Assembly (NCBI GenBank): GCA_028554645.1
Contig: JAQOOI010000022.1
Span: forward strand, 62,001 to 126,000
DNA length: 64,000 nt
DNA from: Omphalotus guepiniiformis
Taxonomy: Eukaryota > Basidiomycota > Agaricomycetes > Agaricales > Omphalotaceae
Reading direction: 5' to 3'
Part shown: positions 47,765 through 60,405 of the stretch, one piece after another
How positions within the stretch are numbered: position 1 is the first letter of the stretch
Layout: every line of letters starts with the position of its first letter
The notes under the pieces: generated by a model
What the model was told of the DNA's origin: nothing
The model's database searches: none
The model's input: the letters and a program-made list of their open reading frames with translations, nothing else
Made by a program: the position numbers and the translations under genes

Positions 47765-49490
47765 CTAGAATTCCAGATTAGCGAGGACATAATAAAGTGA
47801 CACCTGGAGTATAAGGAGACCAAGAATCTTCCAACGCCACACCAACCAAAGTCCTGCTGGCCTCAGGCCCCGTTGTCGATCCGCAAGCTCTTTCCGTTTT
47901 TCCTCCAGCGTATTGACCAATACTTTATGAGCTGGATACTGCTTACAGCGCTGGTATTGATTGAGACTTGCACACAGACAGGCGAAAAGGAGCAGACATA
48001 CTTTGATCCATGCAATTGTTTTTCGACGTCGTCACTTGTTTGAAGAAAATGGGTGTTGCGCCGGAGAAGCTCGATTGTCTCGGCGGAAGGTGTAACAGCA
48101 CGCAGGTGGTGTATCCATCGGGATGTGGCGTATTCCATAGTTTCTGGAGAATAGTTCCAGGATTTCCCAAAGACATACGCTTTGATTGCTGATATCCAGG
48201 CTTTCCTCAGAATATGCAGGCATTTGATGCACACTCGAAGGTGACATTCCATTAAATCAATGTCAAATAGATCGACTGATGGCTCCTCACCAGCAGGAGG
48301 TGCGACGACAGTTATTGGAGGACTTGGTAGGGAAGATCTGCTCACTTCTGCGACTTTGCCTGCAGCCAATCGGTTATCGAGCAAGGCGGATATCAACTCC
48401 CACATTCCCGGCCGATGCATGATGAGGACGAATTTGAGTATTTCTATAAAAATCTCCGTGCTCACTCCACATCCCGGTGTAGACGGAATTGAGGTATGGA
48501 CCTGAAACCCTGCATTCAAAGTTTCGTATCTCTTGGTAAGCTCCGATGGTGCTCCTGCAAGGGAAAGAAACTGAAAGAACAACTTGTCAGAGATATGATC
48601 AGAAACGCAGGAAGAGATGGGGCAAGCGAACCGTAGCGATATTTCCTATAATCGCAAGAGTCCTTCGTAACACAGATACACAATTTTCTAAGGAGGGGGT
48701 GGCCGCCATTCTACGCGCCATGGACATGTTGATAAATCCATGAATGTCAAATTTCTTCAATTCTGCCTTCAATACTTCGGTAAGATTGGCTTTTAAGCAG
48801 TGTTTATCCAAATGTTCCCATGCGTAGATATCAAACTGTGAGTCCATGCTACGCAGACCACTTAGAATCATGATAATCAAGATATGATGTAGTCACTCAC
48901 CGGTTCTTCGGATTCTCGAGAGCATGATTTATTCTTTTCAACAGATGGCGGACAACTCGCTCGTGTCGGGCTCCCGCTCGGTTATCGACAAAATAGTCCC
49001 CCGATCGCTTTGCATCAGTGAGAAAATCAACGAATGATGCATGAAGTACTTCTATCATCGAGTTATCATGGTCATAACTTTCAGGTATCGCTAACACTGA
49101 ATGTAGACCCGATAGCAAGTCATATAATTTGATGTCCTGCACAAAGAGTATATCTCGAATACATGGGAATGTCGTCTTCTCGTAGCGCGAGTCGAAGAAG
49201 ATCCCGGAACCAGGAGCTATGAGATACGATAAAACGTCTAGAATCTGAGGACAATCTGTCTCCGACGATGTGACCAGTATTTGATTATAGAGTGAATCAA
49301 GAGCAGGATATGGGGAGTCGAGACCTCTAGGGACCGTGATATTGAGAATGATCTCAAGTCGCTTTGCTGGGAGATGTTGGTCTACATATTTGATCACAGT
49401 AGCTGCGTAGATGAACTGGCCGCACGCCCGCTGCACTAGCTGCTGAATGGTATGTTCGTCAGGCCAGGGCTCGGAAGCGATAGCTGTCAT
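47765..49490 (-). pseudogene. 5'-truncated NACHT-family gene
   Basis: This is a relative of the intact NACHT gene at 11791-14502 and aligns with its C-terminal two thirds, including intron positions. Exons at 49490-48901, 48857-48653 (approximate), 48574-48003 (approximate) and 47941-47765 keep motifs such as RACGQFIYAATV, LHASFVDFLTD, ARHERVVRHLL, PSTPGC and MWELISALLDN. The whole N-terminus with Walker A and B is absent: similarity stops at about 49500, where a fragment of another gene begins. Near 48015-48022 one base appears to be missing relative to the intact copy, shifting the frame before the last exon. That exon would otherwise encode a Lys/Glu-rich helix and a hydrophobic segment (KILGLLILQVSLYYVLA). 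It cannot encode a working NTPase. Confidence 0.75.
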
Positions 49491-49504
49491 TTCTGATCAA
49501 AATC

Positions 49505-49755
49505 CACGATTTGCTACGGGTGAGAAGGGAAAGGAGAAAGTTTAACGTCCAAGGAGATGACTTCTGCTGGGCCAGTGCCAGACTTCGAGGCCTTTTCGTT
49601 GGTGGGCGATCTCATCTTTGAGGCGCTCGATCTCTTGTTCGTCCTGTTGGGACCAGTGAGTGTCATGAGTCGTTGAACACGGTTATCGGCACACACCTCT
49701 CGATATATCTTCGACACGACTAGCGCCTCCAGCTGGCTGAAACCTGATCTCCTTG
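49505..49755 (-). pseudogene. Duplicated fragment of the CLIP-170-like gene
   Basis: This stretch is highly similar to 54531-54785, including the intron between the two short exons. It carries degenerate versions of SKIYREVCA and KASKSGTGPAEVISLD. It has lost bases in the coiled-coil part and holds no zinc knuckles or start. It abuts the truncated NACHT gene, on the same strand, at its 5' break. Confidence 0.8.
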
Positions 49756-49859
49756 TTGTGTTGATCAGAAGACGTTGGAAATCCCGGAAGTTCTCCAGAA
49801 GAACGTCTCATCGGCTCGAACTGGAATTACTGGTGGAATATAAGCGTTAAGGCGCACAG

Positions 49860-50815
49860 ATGTAACGTTCCTAACACACCTCGAATCCTGAGCTGGTGCA
49901 ATACTGTGGATCCTTCCCAGTCCAAAACATGCCAGCGTTGAGCAATGTCGTCGGAGACACCTCTCCGCATCTACACCCCAGCAACTTCATCAGTTACTCC
50001 TCGCCTTCCTCCATCCTACCCAGACCGGGAATAACGGATGGTCACCTAGACTTGCGAATGAATCGACACGCTCAACGGTGTACCTATCGGTCAAGCGTCG
50101 AACGAAGATTAGTTAGGTGTGTAGATGGAGGTGATGAGGAGCAAGGACGTACCTGATAGATAGTTCGGGTGGTTCTCTAATCTTCGTCTGGGTTGACACA
50201 AGGACATGGAGGGGAATTATTTTTTTCTCCTCTTTTGGAGTCAATGCTCACCACTACAAAGAAGAATGAAGTAAAATTTCCAAGAAAATCGCACAAAGAC
50301 TTACCCGAGGCGACATACTCAACTCCTGCCCGAGTCCATGGGCTAAGCTACATTGCCCTGTAGCCTTCAGGCTTCAAAGCTTCACCTATTGTTTCGAAAC
50401 ACTCGACTACCTTAACCTGGGCCCGCTCCCGCTCTTCAGCCCCCCGTCAGTCTGATCCTGCGCCGAATGCAAGACACTCATGAAGGCGAGTTGTATGGGA
50501 CCGCCATGCCATCTTCGACCTCAAGGATACTCCATATCAGTGTAGAGTTCGTACGTGCAGTTCTTCTCGGCAGAAAACACCCATTGAGGGAAAGGCGAAG
50601 GTGAAGTATGGGCCGTGTCGATGAAGCCCAGTGCGAGGGTACTAAACCCCCTAACTTCTCGGGGAAGATACAAACTGTCAACTTCTGAGCAACTATCTTG
50701 AGACCAAGGATAACTGGGTGCTGCTTCAAGCCTCGGTCATAGCGCGATACATGATACTAAGCTTGTGGATGTGAGGGTAGTACTTAAGAGAAGAAATGAG
50801 CGTCACAAGTCACAG
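49860..50815. repeat. Duplicated segment, copy B, with internal deletion
   Basis: The left part matches 44155-45198 and the right part (from 50703) matches 47500-47610, the start region of the hypothetical gene at 46719-47537. The two parts meet at ACCAAGG, a string present at both source positions. About 2.3 kb of the source is missing here. Any reading frame in it is a fragment. Confidence 0.75.
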
Positions 50816-51840
50816 CCAAACGAAAGGTTATACCAACACGTCCACCTGGCTAGTCGCGAATCGATATCTTCGATCCTCTCCTGCGATTTCGTCCATTTTT
50901 TTAGAACTCTAAGATGGCATATGGGACAATGGAACACAATTTGACGCGCATACAATCAGCATACAATCCTCGAACATCACCGCCAGGACTTACGCAGTAC
51001 TAGCGGACACGATAATCTCTTTGAGCTCTTATCTGGGATGCTAGACGATGCTCTACACCCTCTTGGAAAGCGATACAACAGCGTACACGCACGGCCATCC
51101 ACATCACGGCCAGGAGAGGGAAAGATGCAGTGCTCGAAGTTGAGCAAGCGTGGCTGGGATTACTTGTTTCTCCCGAGTTCGTTTCGTTTCTCATTCTCTT
51201 ACTGCACACTGTCTAATTCTGGGTGGATTAGGTGATGACCTTATGATCAGCCCAGTGGTAGTGAAACGCCCACTGTCGATGCGACTGTGAAGTAAATGAG
51301 TGGTGCAACTCGGTCAGGCCAGGCTATTCTGGTCATTGTCGTCCAATTTTTACTCAACATGGAGTTCGCAGGTTGCTCTTCGCGAACGGGAGTACGTGAA
51401 CTGGCTGATAGAGATCAGTAGTATATGCTATTAGGTATGCGTCGGCTGTCTCTGGGGATGGAGGGTTGGGTGTTGAGCGCCAGCGTTGTGGTTGGATGGG
51501 TTGAACAATATATGCCGAGTACTAATTGGTTGTGGTTCAGAGTGCGTATTACCTCTTTCTTCTTCAACATATCTCAAACTTTTCTCAGATATACACGAAT
51601 CTGAGGTCTTTCCCTCGGTATGACCCCGAACCTATGCCGACTCGGATCACCATTACACGTTTTACATCGGCAATGGATGGTCAATGGGTCAGAGGGTATC
51701 GATTCTATCCTCCAGGTCGAACTTTACTCGTCTTCCTTTGCATGCCAAGCTGTATATGTAGCTAGGGGTGCCAACGGCTCGGCTCACCATTTAGGGCAGA
51801 GCCACTCCATTTTATTATACCCCAACTTGTGACCATGACA
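50816..51840. other. Intergenic, 3' flank of the dehydratase gene
   Basis: No gene is supported. Short frames at 51038-51235 and 51526-51765 lack motifs. The region follows the end of the duplicated segment. Confidence 0.4.
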
Positions 51841-53781
51841 CTACTTCGGCAACCCCAGCTTAAACCCCCAGCCCAACACATCACCCACACCCTCAGCGAC
51901 TTCTACCGTCGCGTTATCAACCTTTCCGCTGACCGCTGGGACCGGCCGAACAAAGCTCGCCGAACCAGTATACCACGCCTTCCCCTCAACCTGCACCACA
52001 ACACCCTCTCGTTTACCCATCTTCCTAATCTCTACTCCTCTTCCACGAAACCCATTCCCCATACACCCAGGCGCAGCACTAACGACTGACTCGTATGTCC
52101 ACCACTCACCCATCTTCAACCACCCTTCGTCGATGCCTAGCGCTACGCGCGCGTTGACGCACGAACCCGTAGGCGACCGGTCAATTTGACCTTGGGCGAA
52201 GAACAGGAGGCCAGTTTCGCTCCGAGGGTCTGTGAGCTCTGCCACATCATGATGCTTAGACTCGTAGTCTGTGGGTGTGTCGGTGGCAGTACTTGAAGGA
52301 AGATAGCTCAGACTCGGAGGGACGATCGATTTGAGAGATTTATCAACGATCATAACACCATAACAAAACTCTAAATCTTTTTCCCCTTCTGGATGGGCGA
52401 AGAGCTCCTCTCGGTCTTTTACCAACCCTTCGAGTATTCTCGCTGCTTCGGCGAATTCCTCCAAGGAATACTCATCGTCCATCTCTGCCGTTCGGGTTCC
52501 CCGAAGCCCGTCAGAGAAACCGAGAGATTGGGCGGAGACGATGACATAGAATGCGCCTCCGTAGGACACGTCTATCGGGACGATGTAGGTCTCTGGTTCC
52601 GAGATCTCTGGTTCCGAGATCTCCTTTGCTTGAGGCTGACCTTGAGGTTGAGCTCTCCTTATTTCCCTCAACCTTCTCCAAGCTAACCCCCTCGGAACCT
52701 CAACACTCACTCCTCTCCTTGAAACAAAGCTAGGCACAGAGAGATACCTCACGGGTTTCGACCCATCCGAGTAGCCCCTCATTCCATCTGTGTCGTCTAG
52801 TATCGTAGGCACACTGACGTGAACTACCCCGCATGGCGCGTGGAGTCTTATGTTCGTCACGACAGTGGCAGTGGACGTACCAGCGTGACTCTCATCTGAT
52901 TCTTCGGCTTCGGAAGATAAAGTTTGCCTCGATGAGTGTACTTGTTGTCGACGTGGAAAAACTTCGAGGTCGTTTGTGTCCACTAGAAATCGACCGAGGG
53001 CGATTGTTGCGTGGCCGCACATTGTTGAGTAACCCTCTATAGAAGGATAGTATATATTCCCGTTAGGAAATTAGAAATTAGGGATATGCAGGGAAGGAAA
53101 GAAATGGGTGCTACGGGTGCTACGCACCATTATGACAGAACAACACGCCAATATCAGCTTCGCCCGTTCTTGTCAATTCAGTTTCTTGAACTAGAATCGC
53201 GCCGTACATCCCATCGTGGCCTCTTGGCTCGAGCATTAGCCTGTACAGTTATACACGCGTGAATCGGTTGAATTTTTGTTCTTTTAATGAAATCACAACC
53301 GCCGGGGCCACTACCACTGGAAAGAATCTCGAATAGACTTACTGTACTTACAATTTTCGAATATCATCGTATTTCTCCCTCGCACATCTTCTCTTCTCCA
53401 ATAACGTTTCGCCTTCTAGGTGAGGATAGCCTGAAACAATGATCCGTGTGGGCTACATTAGTACATACGCCACCAAGGAACCAAGGACCACGGTGCCAAA
53501 CGTAGACCATATAAGTAGGAATTCGTCGGTGTGCCATGGTAGTGAATATTGAATCATTGATCAAAAATCAGATAACGAGGTACTCAAGACTCATAAGTAG
53601 CAGAAAAGCTCACCTCACCAGACGTATGCATATCGACAGTTTTGATCACCCCGTTCCGACTTGATAACTCGTTGAAGACATCCATAGCTTTAGCAGAATG
53701 GGGAACACTCAAGTGCTCGAGAACCCTGGAAGTAGCGGATGTCGATGAAGGTCGAGGATTAACGTACGTACGTAAGTCCAT
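51841..53781 (-). CDS. trans-3-hydroxy-L-proline dehydratase (proline racemase family)
   Basis: Dehydrates trans-3-hydroxy-L-proline to pyrroline-2-carboxylate, a step in hydroxyproline use. Four exons (53781-53614, 53452-53352, 53240-53128, 53036-51841) give up to 525 residues, longer than usual for the family. The internal ATG at 53685 ([24 protein letters not shown]) is the more likely start. Family landmarks in order: [68 protein letters not shown], with the first catalytic cysteine; YGGAFYVIV; and DRSPTGSCVNARVAL. In true proline racemases the last motif has cysteine in place of this threonine; the Cys/Thr pair marks the dehydratase group. Acidic and Glu-rich insertions explain the extra length. 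No targeting signal is apparent. Confidence 0.87.
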
Positions 53782-54256
53782 TCAAGGTCTTATGATTTAT
53801 CTATCGTGAGAGGGAAATAGCCATGGATTGATTGATAAAATTGAATGAGTGGGTATAGCAGATATCATACTCCGAAGAGAGAATGCAGTCACCAAGAGAG
53901 TGGGATATATAGTAAGAGAAAGAGAAAAGACAGCACAGAAATTCAAACGATAGAACGATAGGGACCCTATGTAGGAGGAGAAATAGAAACACAAAAAGCA
54001 CTAGAAGAAAAAGAAAGGTACGAGTATGCTCTGATTTATGGTGTACGTATGATGTATGATTTGAATGCGACCGGTGGCTAAGTAAGCATTACATGACGAG
54101 AAGGCAGGGGAACAAGACATCCAGAGACAACGAAAAATGAAAATGGACAGGCATGTGCATGAAAAGATCCAAAGACGCGAGTAAAGAGTGGAGATGGAAG
54201 AAAAAAAGTCCAGAGAGTGCAAAGCGGACGGGGACCAACAACTCCCCACTTATTCT
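53782..54256. other. Intergenic between dehydratase promoter and CLIP-like 3' end
   Basis: The dehydratase promoter and the 3' flank of the CLIP-like gene must lie here, since both genes are on the minus strand. The plus strand is purine-rich (AGAGAAAGAGAAAAG near 53910-53930), equivalent to a CT-rich leader for the dehydratase transcript. Confidence 0.45.
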
Positions 54257-57200
54257 CTAAAACACATCCAGCGAATTCGGACAGTTCTCCGCGAGATGTC
54301 CATGTGTCTCACAATCTTCGCACCACAAATCCACATTCGACCCATTAATACTCTTATGCCCCGCACTGCTCGTAGACGACGAAGCAGATAGAGGCCCGTC
54401 CTCCTTCAACAAGTCGCAGTTGAATATATCGTGTCCGGGTCTTTCGCAGATTTCACACACGGGCTCGGAGGAATCTTCTTCGGCTTCTTGCTGGGCGCCG
54501 TCGGGCGGTAGGTGGGTAGATGAGATGGACGATTTGCTGCGGTGAGAAGGGGTAGGGGAAAGTTGACGGTCCAAGGAGATGACTTCTGCGGGGCCAGTGC
54601 TGGACTTTGAGGCCTTCCTTTGTTGCCGAGCGATCTTATCTTTGAGGCGCTCGATCTCTTGTTCGAGTTCGTCCTGCCGAAACCAGTGAGTTCTACAAGT
54701 CATTTGAACACGGTCACCAGCACACACCTCTCGATATATCTTCGACTCAACGAGCGCCTCTAGCTCACTGATCTCCTTGTTCAGCTGCAGAAGATATCAG
54801 AAGAAACACCTGAAAGAGAAGATATAGCAGACATACATCATGAGTTGTCCTCGCGTGTTTCATTTCCACATCAGCTAATTTCTTCCGAAGCTGTTCAATC
54901 TCGACATCTGACCTCAAGCGTTGTTCTTTGAGTGCCTTCTTCATCGTATCCAAATCCGAACCAGTGGTGCCTTCATCGATATTGAGATTCTCCTCCTCAC
55001 GAAGGATACTTTGGTCGAGATTATCTTCGAGTATCTTGACCTCCTGGACACAATGTAGCCACCCTATCAGTCCTCTGTACCAGTCCAAATCACGCCTACG
55101 CACCTGTCTTAATTGCTCCATCTCCGAAATCAACAACTGATTCTCCGACTCCAGCATCTTATTTTGTTGACCTTGCGCAACAGCTTCCTTCTGCAGCTCC
55201 TGAACAATATGCCTAGAAAAAGTCGGATACAGTGAGTGAATTGAACAACTTCGTATGACACCCCTGCAAAGGCCTTTGTCCCAACACCAGCAGCGTTTGT
55301 AGGGCAACTTCATGCCGTCCGTCCATCGTTCATCATCCAGCATTATTTGCCCACTACCAAACACGGAAGAACGACAAATATTATCCGAGGACAATGACTG
55401 AAAACCAGATGAGAATACACGTACTTGAGTCCGGTAATCTCTTCTTTGGCACTCTTGAGTTCCTTCTCCTTTTCGCTCCTTTCCTTCTCCGGCTTCCCAG
55501 ATTGAACGCCGTTGACGTTGGCCTTCTTGCGCAGTGAATCCACCTCGCTCTTTTGATCATCCATCAAGCGTTGCATCTGTGGAAAGAACGCAGTCAGCGT
55601 GTCCACGTCAGGACTGTAATGATAGGCCTATGAAAACGCCCGCTCATCGACTCAATCTGTTCCAAGAATTGTTCTTTTTCAACTTCCCATTTCATCTGTG
55701 CTTGAGTCATCTTGCTCTGCAGTTCTCCCGAAGCCGACGACGTGCTCGCCGCCAGACCATTAACGTCCTAAACGAATCAATTTCAAACAAAAAAAAAATC
55801 AGAACAGCCCAAAGTAACACAATCTGAAGCAACTCACCGCCAGCTCCCCTCTCAAGCCCTCAACCTCAGCTCGCGCTTCCTCAAGTGCAACACCACTTTC
55901 CCTCAACGCCTCCTCAACTTCTTCGACTCTATTTCTAGCCTTATCTCTATCCTTTCCAACTTCATTAATTTCCCTCTTCAACTCCGTAATTTCCTTCTTA
56001 AAGCTCTCCTCCCTCTCACGCATCCTAGTCAACCGTGTCTGAAGCGCCCCCTCCTCTTTCTCATACTGCATCCTCGAATCCTCAATAAGATCCTCGAGAG
56101 TCGAGACCTTACGCTGCAGGTGTGCAACTTGATCGAGCAGAGTAGCATGCTCGATTTCAGAGGTGGTCTGTAATTGATCATTGTTGAGATGAGACTTGGA
56201 ATTAGGGGAAGAGAATGGTGAGGTCGTGGTGGAAGCGGCTGTAGTACTGGATGCTGACGAAGGAGAATGCCCATGGGAAATAGTCCTCGAGCCAGGAGCA
56301 TCAATCTTCAGTTCAGCAATACGATCTTCAAGCTCATAACGTTGAACGTCAGCGACTCGTAGCTTTTCTTCGTACAGCGCAATTGTTTCCTACGAAAAGG
56401 GAAAATTCAATGGGTTTCGACGCGACCGAAGATAAAGATAAAAGTAGCACATACCTGACCGGCTTGTCTCAATTCATCTACTAGCTCTCCCAGATCTCTC
56501 CTCTCCTCTTCAAAGTCAACCGTAACCCTCCTCAACTTCGCTTCTACCAACTCGAGCTCCTTAGTCTTAGACTCTAGTGCCTCCTTCGCATTATCAGCCT
56601 CCCTTCGCTGCTCAACCAGTGTCTTCTGAGCCTCCTCCAGCTCGTTCACCTTTTCACCCAGCTGCAACTCCAAAGAAACCTTCGCTTCTTCCACAGAAGT
56701 AAGTTGCGTCTGCACCGAGGCAAGCTGAGTCTCTATCTCAGACGAATGAACTTGAGATGAGACAGCTTTAGCCTGAGCATCTTCAAGACGAGCAGTAAAC
56801 TCCTTAACCCGAGCCTCAGATAGTTTAAGACGAGCTTCCACTTCCTCCGAAGCCGCAGTACTCTCACTAACATCTGCAGCAGGAGCACTTGAAGCTTCTC
56901 GTGCTTCCTTCAATTCATCCTGCAACCTTTGAATCGTCTCTTTCAACGCAGCATCACCATTTTCCCCACCCAAAGATCCAGCCACAGCATTATCCCTTTC
57001 CTTCTCAGAACTCTCTACCCTCCCTCTCAGTCTCTCATTCTCATACTCCAGTGCATCAACCCGACTCTGCAGTTGCTCCATCAAATATGTCCTATCAGGA
57101 TCCACCGACGCCCTACCAGACTTTACCGCAGCTGCACTAGCACCAATACTTGCTCTCCCAAAACCAGGTGTAGTGGACCTCGTCGACCTCGTCGACGCTA

Positions 57201-58873
57201 CACTCGAGGGCCTCGATGTCCTCGATTGTGGTCGTTTCGGAGACGAAGGTATTACTGGGACAGGCAGTGGCGGCGAAGACGACGACGAAGGGGGTGAAAC
57301 AGATGCACCTGTCAACCCCGCAATTCGATCTTGTAAAGCCTTCGTCCTCGCTTGCAGATCATCACTCGTAATCACCTCTGCCCCATTTTCCCGCCTAGGA
57401 GAGGCAGCTATACCTATCCTAGAAGGTGAGGCAGGTGGAGGCATGGCGATTGCACTCGGTAGTCTCGGACGAGGTGTACTCCCAGGAGGACCACCTATTC
57501 CACTCGTTAACCTCGGTTTGGGAGTGGAGAACGGCGAGCCAGGTATCCCCGAACCCGTAGTAGCAGACGCTGATCTCCGTGAAGGTGAAGGTAAACCAGA
57601 CTGGGCATGGATATTTGTCGTAGTAGTGAGCGGTGATAGGGTACTCAAAGATGTAGATGAGGAATTGGATGTATGGGGAGGTGATGAATATGATTTGTTC
57701 AGGGATAACTGCTTCGCGGTCATCCCAGCATACTTGCTTGCTCTCGTGCCTGGCGTTACACCAGGGACGGGTACAGGTACCTCTGGAGCTGCGCTGCCTT
57801 GGGACTTGGCCTTGGCAGGTGTCACACCAGCATTCGTCTTGTTCGAAGGACCCTTCGCTGCGGCACGTAACCTCGCTGCACGGGCAGCTGGGGTCTCGGG
57901 GCCAGTGGACACCGAATTGGATGCGGGAGTGACGCGTCCCGAAGGCGTTATCCTCCCACCCATTGGAATGCTAGGTGTTCTAGCCCCCATACCAATCCGT
58001 CCACCTCTTGTAGACGTTGAAGTACTGAACGACAGGGGCGTTATTCGGCCATTGTACGAGCTTCCAAAAGAGGGGGTAGTTCTACCACCTTGAAGAGAGG
58101 ACTGAGAGGACACAGAAGATGGGCGGGCGCCGGGGCCCACGGTAGGTGGGGAAAGTTTGGTCGTCGCGACAAAAACACCACATTTAGGGGGGCAAACGAA
58201 ATACTGCTTTCCTGCGGGTCTGTCAGAACTGTGAAAGAAGGGTAAATAGAAAGCGATATTCTCACCCTGCAACACTTCCATCGTTCTTCCCTTTACCAGC
58301 AAACCCTCCACTCAATTCTACTCCCGCCCACAAACCAGGCTTTCCATCAATTTCTCCCACATACCTCAACACGCCTTCGAATCCTAAGCTCTCTATTCTT
58401 ACTCCATCGCCGACGTCAAATACTCGTCCTGCACGACTCGAAGATCTGGCAAAAACATCCGATGAACGACTTGGCGGACGCGCTGAAGTAGGTGTCTTTG
58501 CCCTTGCAATTGATGACGAGGACACAGAGCTATTGAATGAAGAAGAGGTGGCGAGTGAGGAAGAGGACGCAGAAGAAGACGCGACGGAGGAAGGCCTGGC
58601 TGAGCCTCTGCCACTCCCATTCCCTTTGGGCGACAACCCTCCATTACTGCTGACATCGCTCACTCTTGCTATTGCACCCCTCCCAACATGAGAAGCAGGA
58701 TCGTTGGCTTTGATAGCCTCTGCGAATGCTTGATTCATATAATCGGCGTCAACAGAGCTTTGGCTGAACGTAAAACCTGGCCCTGAAGAACTAGAAGAAC
58801 GAGACCGTCCTGGGATGCCGGATCCTGATGATGATCGACCTGGAGTCGGTATTCCTGAACGAGGTTTCGACAT
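54257..58873 (-). CDS. CLIP-170-like CAP-Gly microtubule plus-end tracking protein
   Basis: Predicted microtubule plus-end binding protein. From the N-terminus: Ser/Arg-rich leader (MSKPRSGIPTPGRSSSG); one CAP-Gly domain (RVFDVGDGVRIESLGFEGVL, KPGLWAGVEL, KGKNDGSV, then QYFVCPPKCGVFV) interrupted by an intron around 58220-58266; a long basic Ser/Pro region; an extended coiled coil from about 57130 to 54800 over several exons (for example RVEEVEEALRESG, EQLRKKLADVEMK); and a C-terminal tail with two zinc knuckles, CEICERPGHDIFNC and CEDCETHGHLAENC, ending SLDVF. CLIP-170 has knuckles and an acidic-aromatic tail in the same place. The CAP-Gly splice adds PAG compared with the usual reading. Exon limits in the coiled coil are approximate. 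A broken copy of one part lies at 49505-49755. Confidence 0.88.
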
Positions 58874-60405
58874 AATTATCTAGCTTCTATAGCAAAGCAT
58901 TAACTAGCTGTAAAAAATACGTATAGTGAACAGACATAATAACAAGTTCAATCTGACAAACCTGAATTTCCAAAAACAGAACGTAAACGCTCTTTACTAA
59001 CCCTCCCGTCTTCTACTGTGGCGACCTTGCGGCTCTTGTCTCTTCCAAGCTGTTATTTCCAATAGATACAAGCTCTTTCTTTGAATCAATTCGTTCGTTT
59101 TCGACGAGGAGCACGAAGGGAACGACGGGGAAAATTATGGTCGAAAGACAAACGCGTTGAGTCACGTGAAAAATAAGTTGGATGGATTGGAGGCTTTCCT
59201 TTTCAGCGACCTTCATTGCCACTGGCATACTACTGACCATTTCTACTTTCTTCAGGGAAGGAGGCGCTACAATGAGCGCTGGGTAATACAGAATTCTTCA
59301 AGCACCAATTCCTGACATATTGATATCTGATATGCTAATTGCCCACAAAAATTTTTCCCGTTATTTTGGGTTCAAGAAGGCTGCTCCAATACCAAAACAT
59401 CAAACTATAAATGCGCTTTCATGTCACCTTGATTTGTGACACTGACAACTCTACACCACCGTACAGATATTCAAAGCTCCAAATATATTGTCTATGCTTC
59501 CGAAACGCGACGTTAGTGACCAGTCGAAAAAAAAATAGGGTACGTTAGGACATGTCACGAACGTACTAAGGATTTTAACACTAGCAGCATACGCGGGTCC
59601 AGAAGAGGGTCCAGAAGACACTTATAGCATAGCGATACAACACCAAAACCACGAGCTTCTAGTCGACAACCACTCGCCAGCGTAGCGTCGATATGTTGCC
59701 AGCCCCATACTTCTTTCTGCATATCACTCGGAGCCGCGGAGGTCGATCACAACGATTTCCCTACAAGACATATCTTCCAATTGGCGTGTCAATGTCACTT
59801 GAGCACGCAAGAGCAAACTAGGCAAATTCAAGCAATTCGATGCCGGGGACCATTTGCACCGTGACATCAAACGTACGCACGCCTCTTTTGAAGCAATATA
59901 ACCTATACTAAGCACCCAATCGATTTGGATCTCAATCTAGGGTCCTCAATCTACAAAATTAAATCATTCGCGGGAAGTAAACTCGTAAGGGTGCATATTT
60001 TCAAGGCGCTGGAATCAACCGATTCGTCTCCCGAGTCTATTGCCTCCCTTATGTCATGACAAGGGAGGAACTAACAAATTTTCGTTAGGATGCACTTTCT
60101 GGATCGTGAACGTTTGAACTTTAATGTCGATACCATGCATATATACTGTAAGCTGTTGCAGACCTTCCCGGTAGCATTAGGTTCGTATTTCGGAGTCGTG
60201 CTGATCAGAATTATCAGAATTTAGCTTCCCTTCTCTGTCTTTATTCTGTCTCAGCCAACGATATCACTCCACATAAGTGCAGGTGACGAGCTAAACAACT
60301 AGCATGTCCAAGGCAGCGCCCTATCATCTGTCTTCCTTTCAGGCACAAACGTATGTGTATCTATCAATCGCATCTACACTGTATTCATACGCCTTATTGC
60401 TATCA

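Noticed and set aside
44155..50815. Duplicated segments as terminal repeats of one LTR element
   Set aside because: The segments differ in internal structure (one has a 2.3-kb deletion and part of a gene), lack obvious TG..CA ends, and the interval between them holds ordinary gene pieces and no element proteins.
57173..58093. 306-codon open frame on the plus strand
   Set aside because: It lies antisense to the CAP-Gly/Ser-Pro-rich part of the CLIP-like gene; its openness follows from the codon bias of that gene and no domain is visible.
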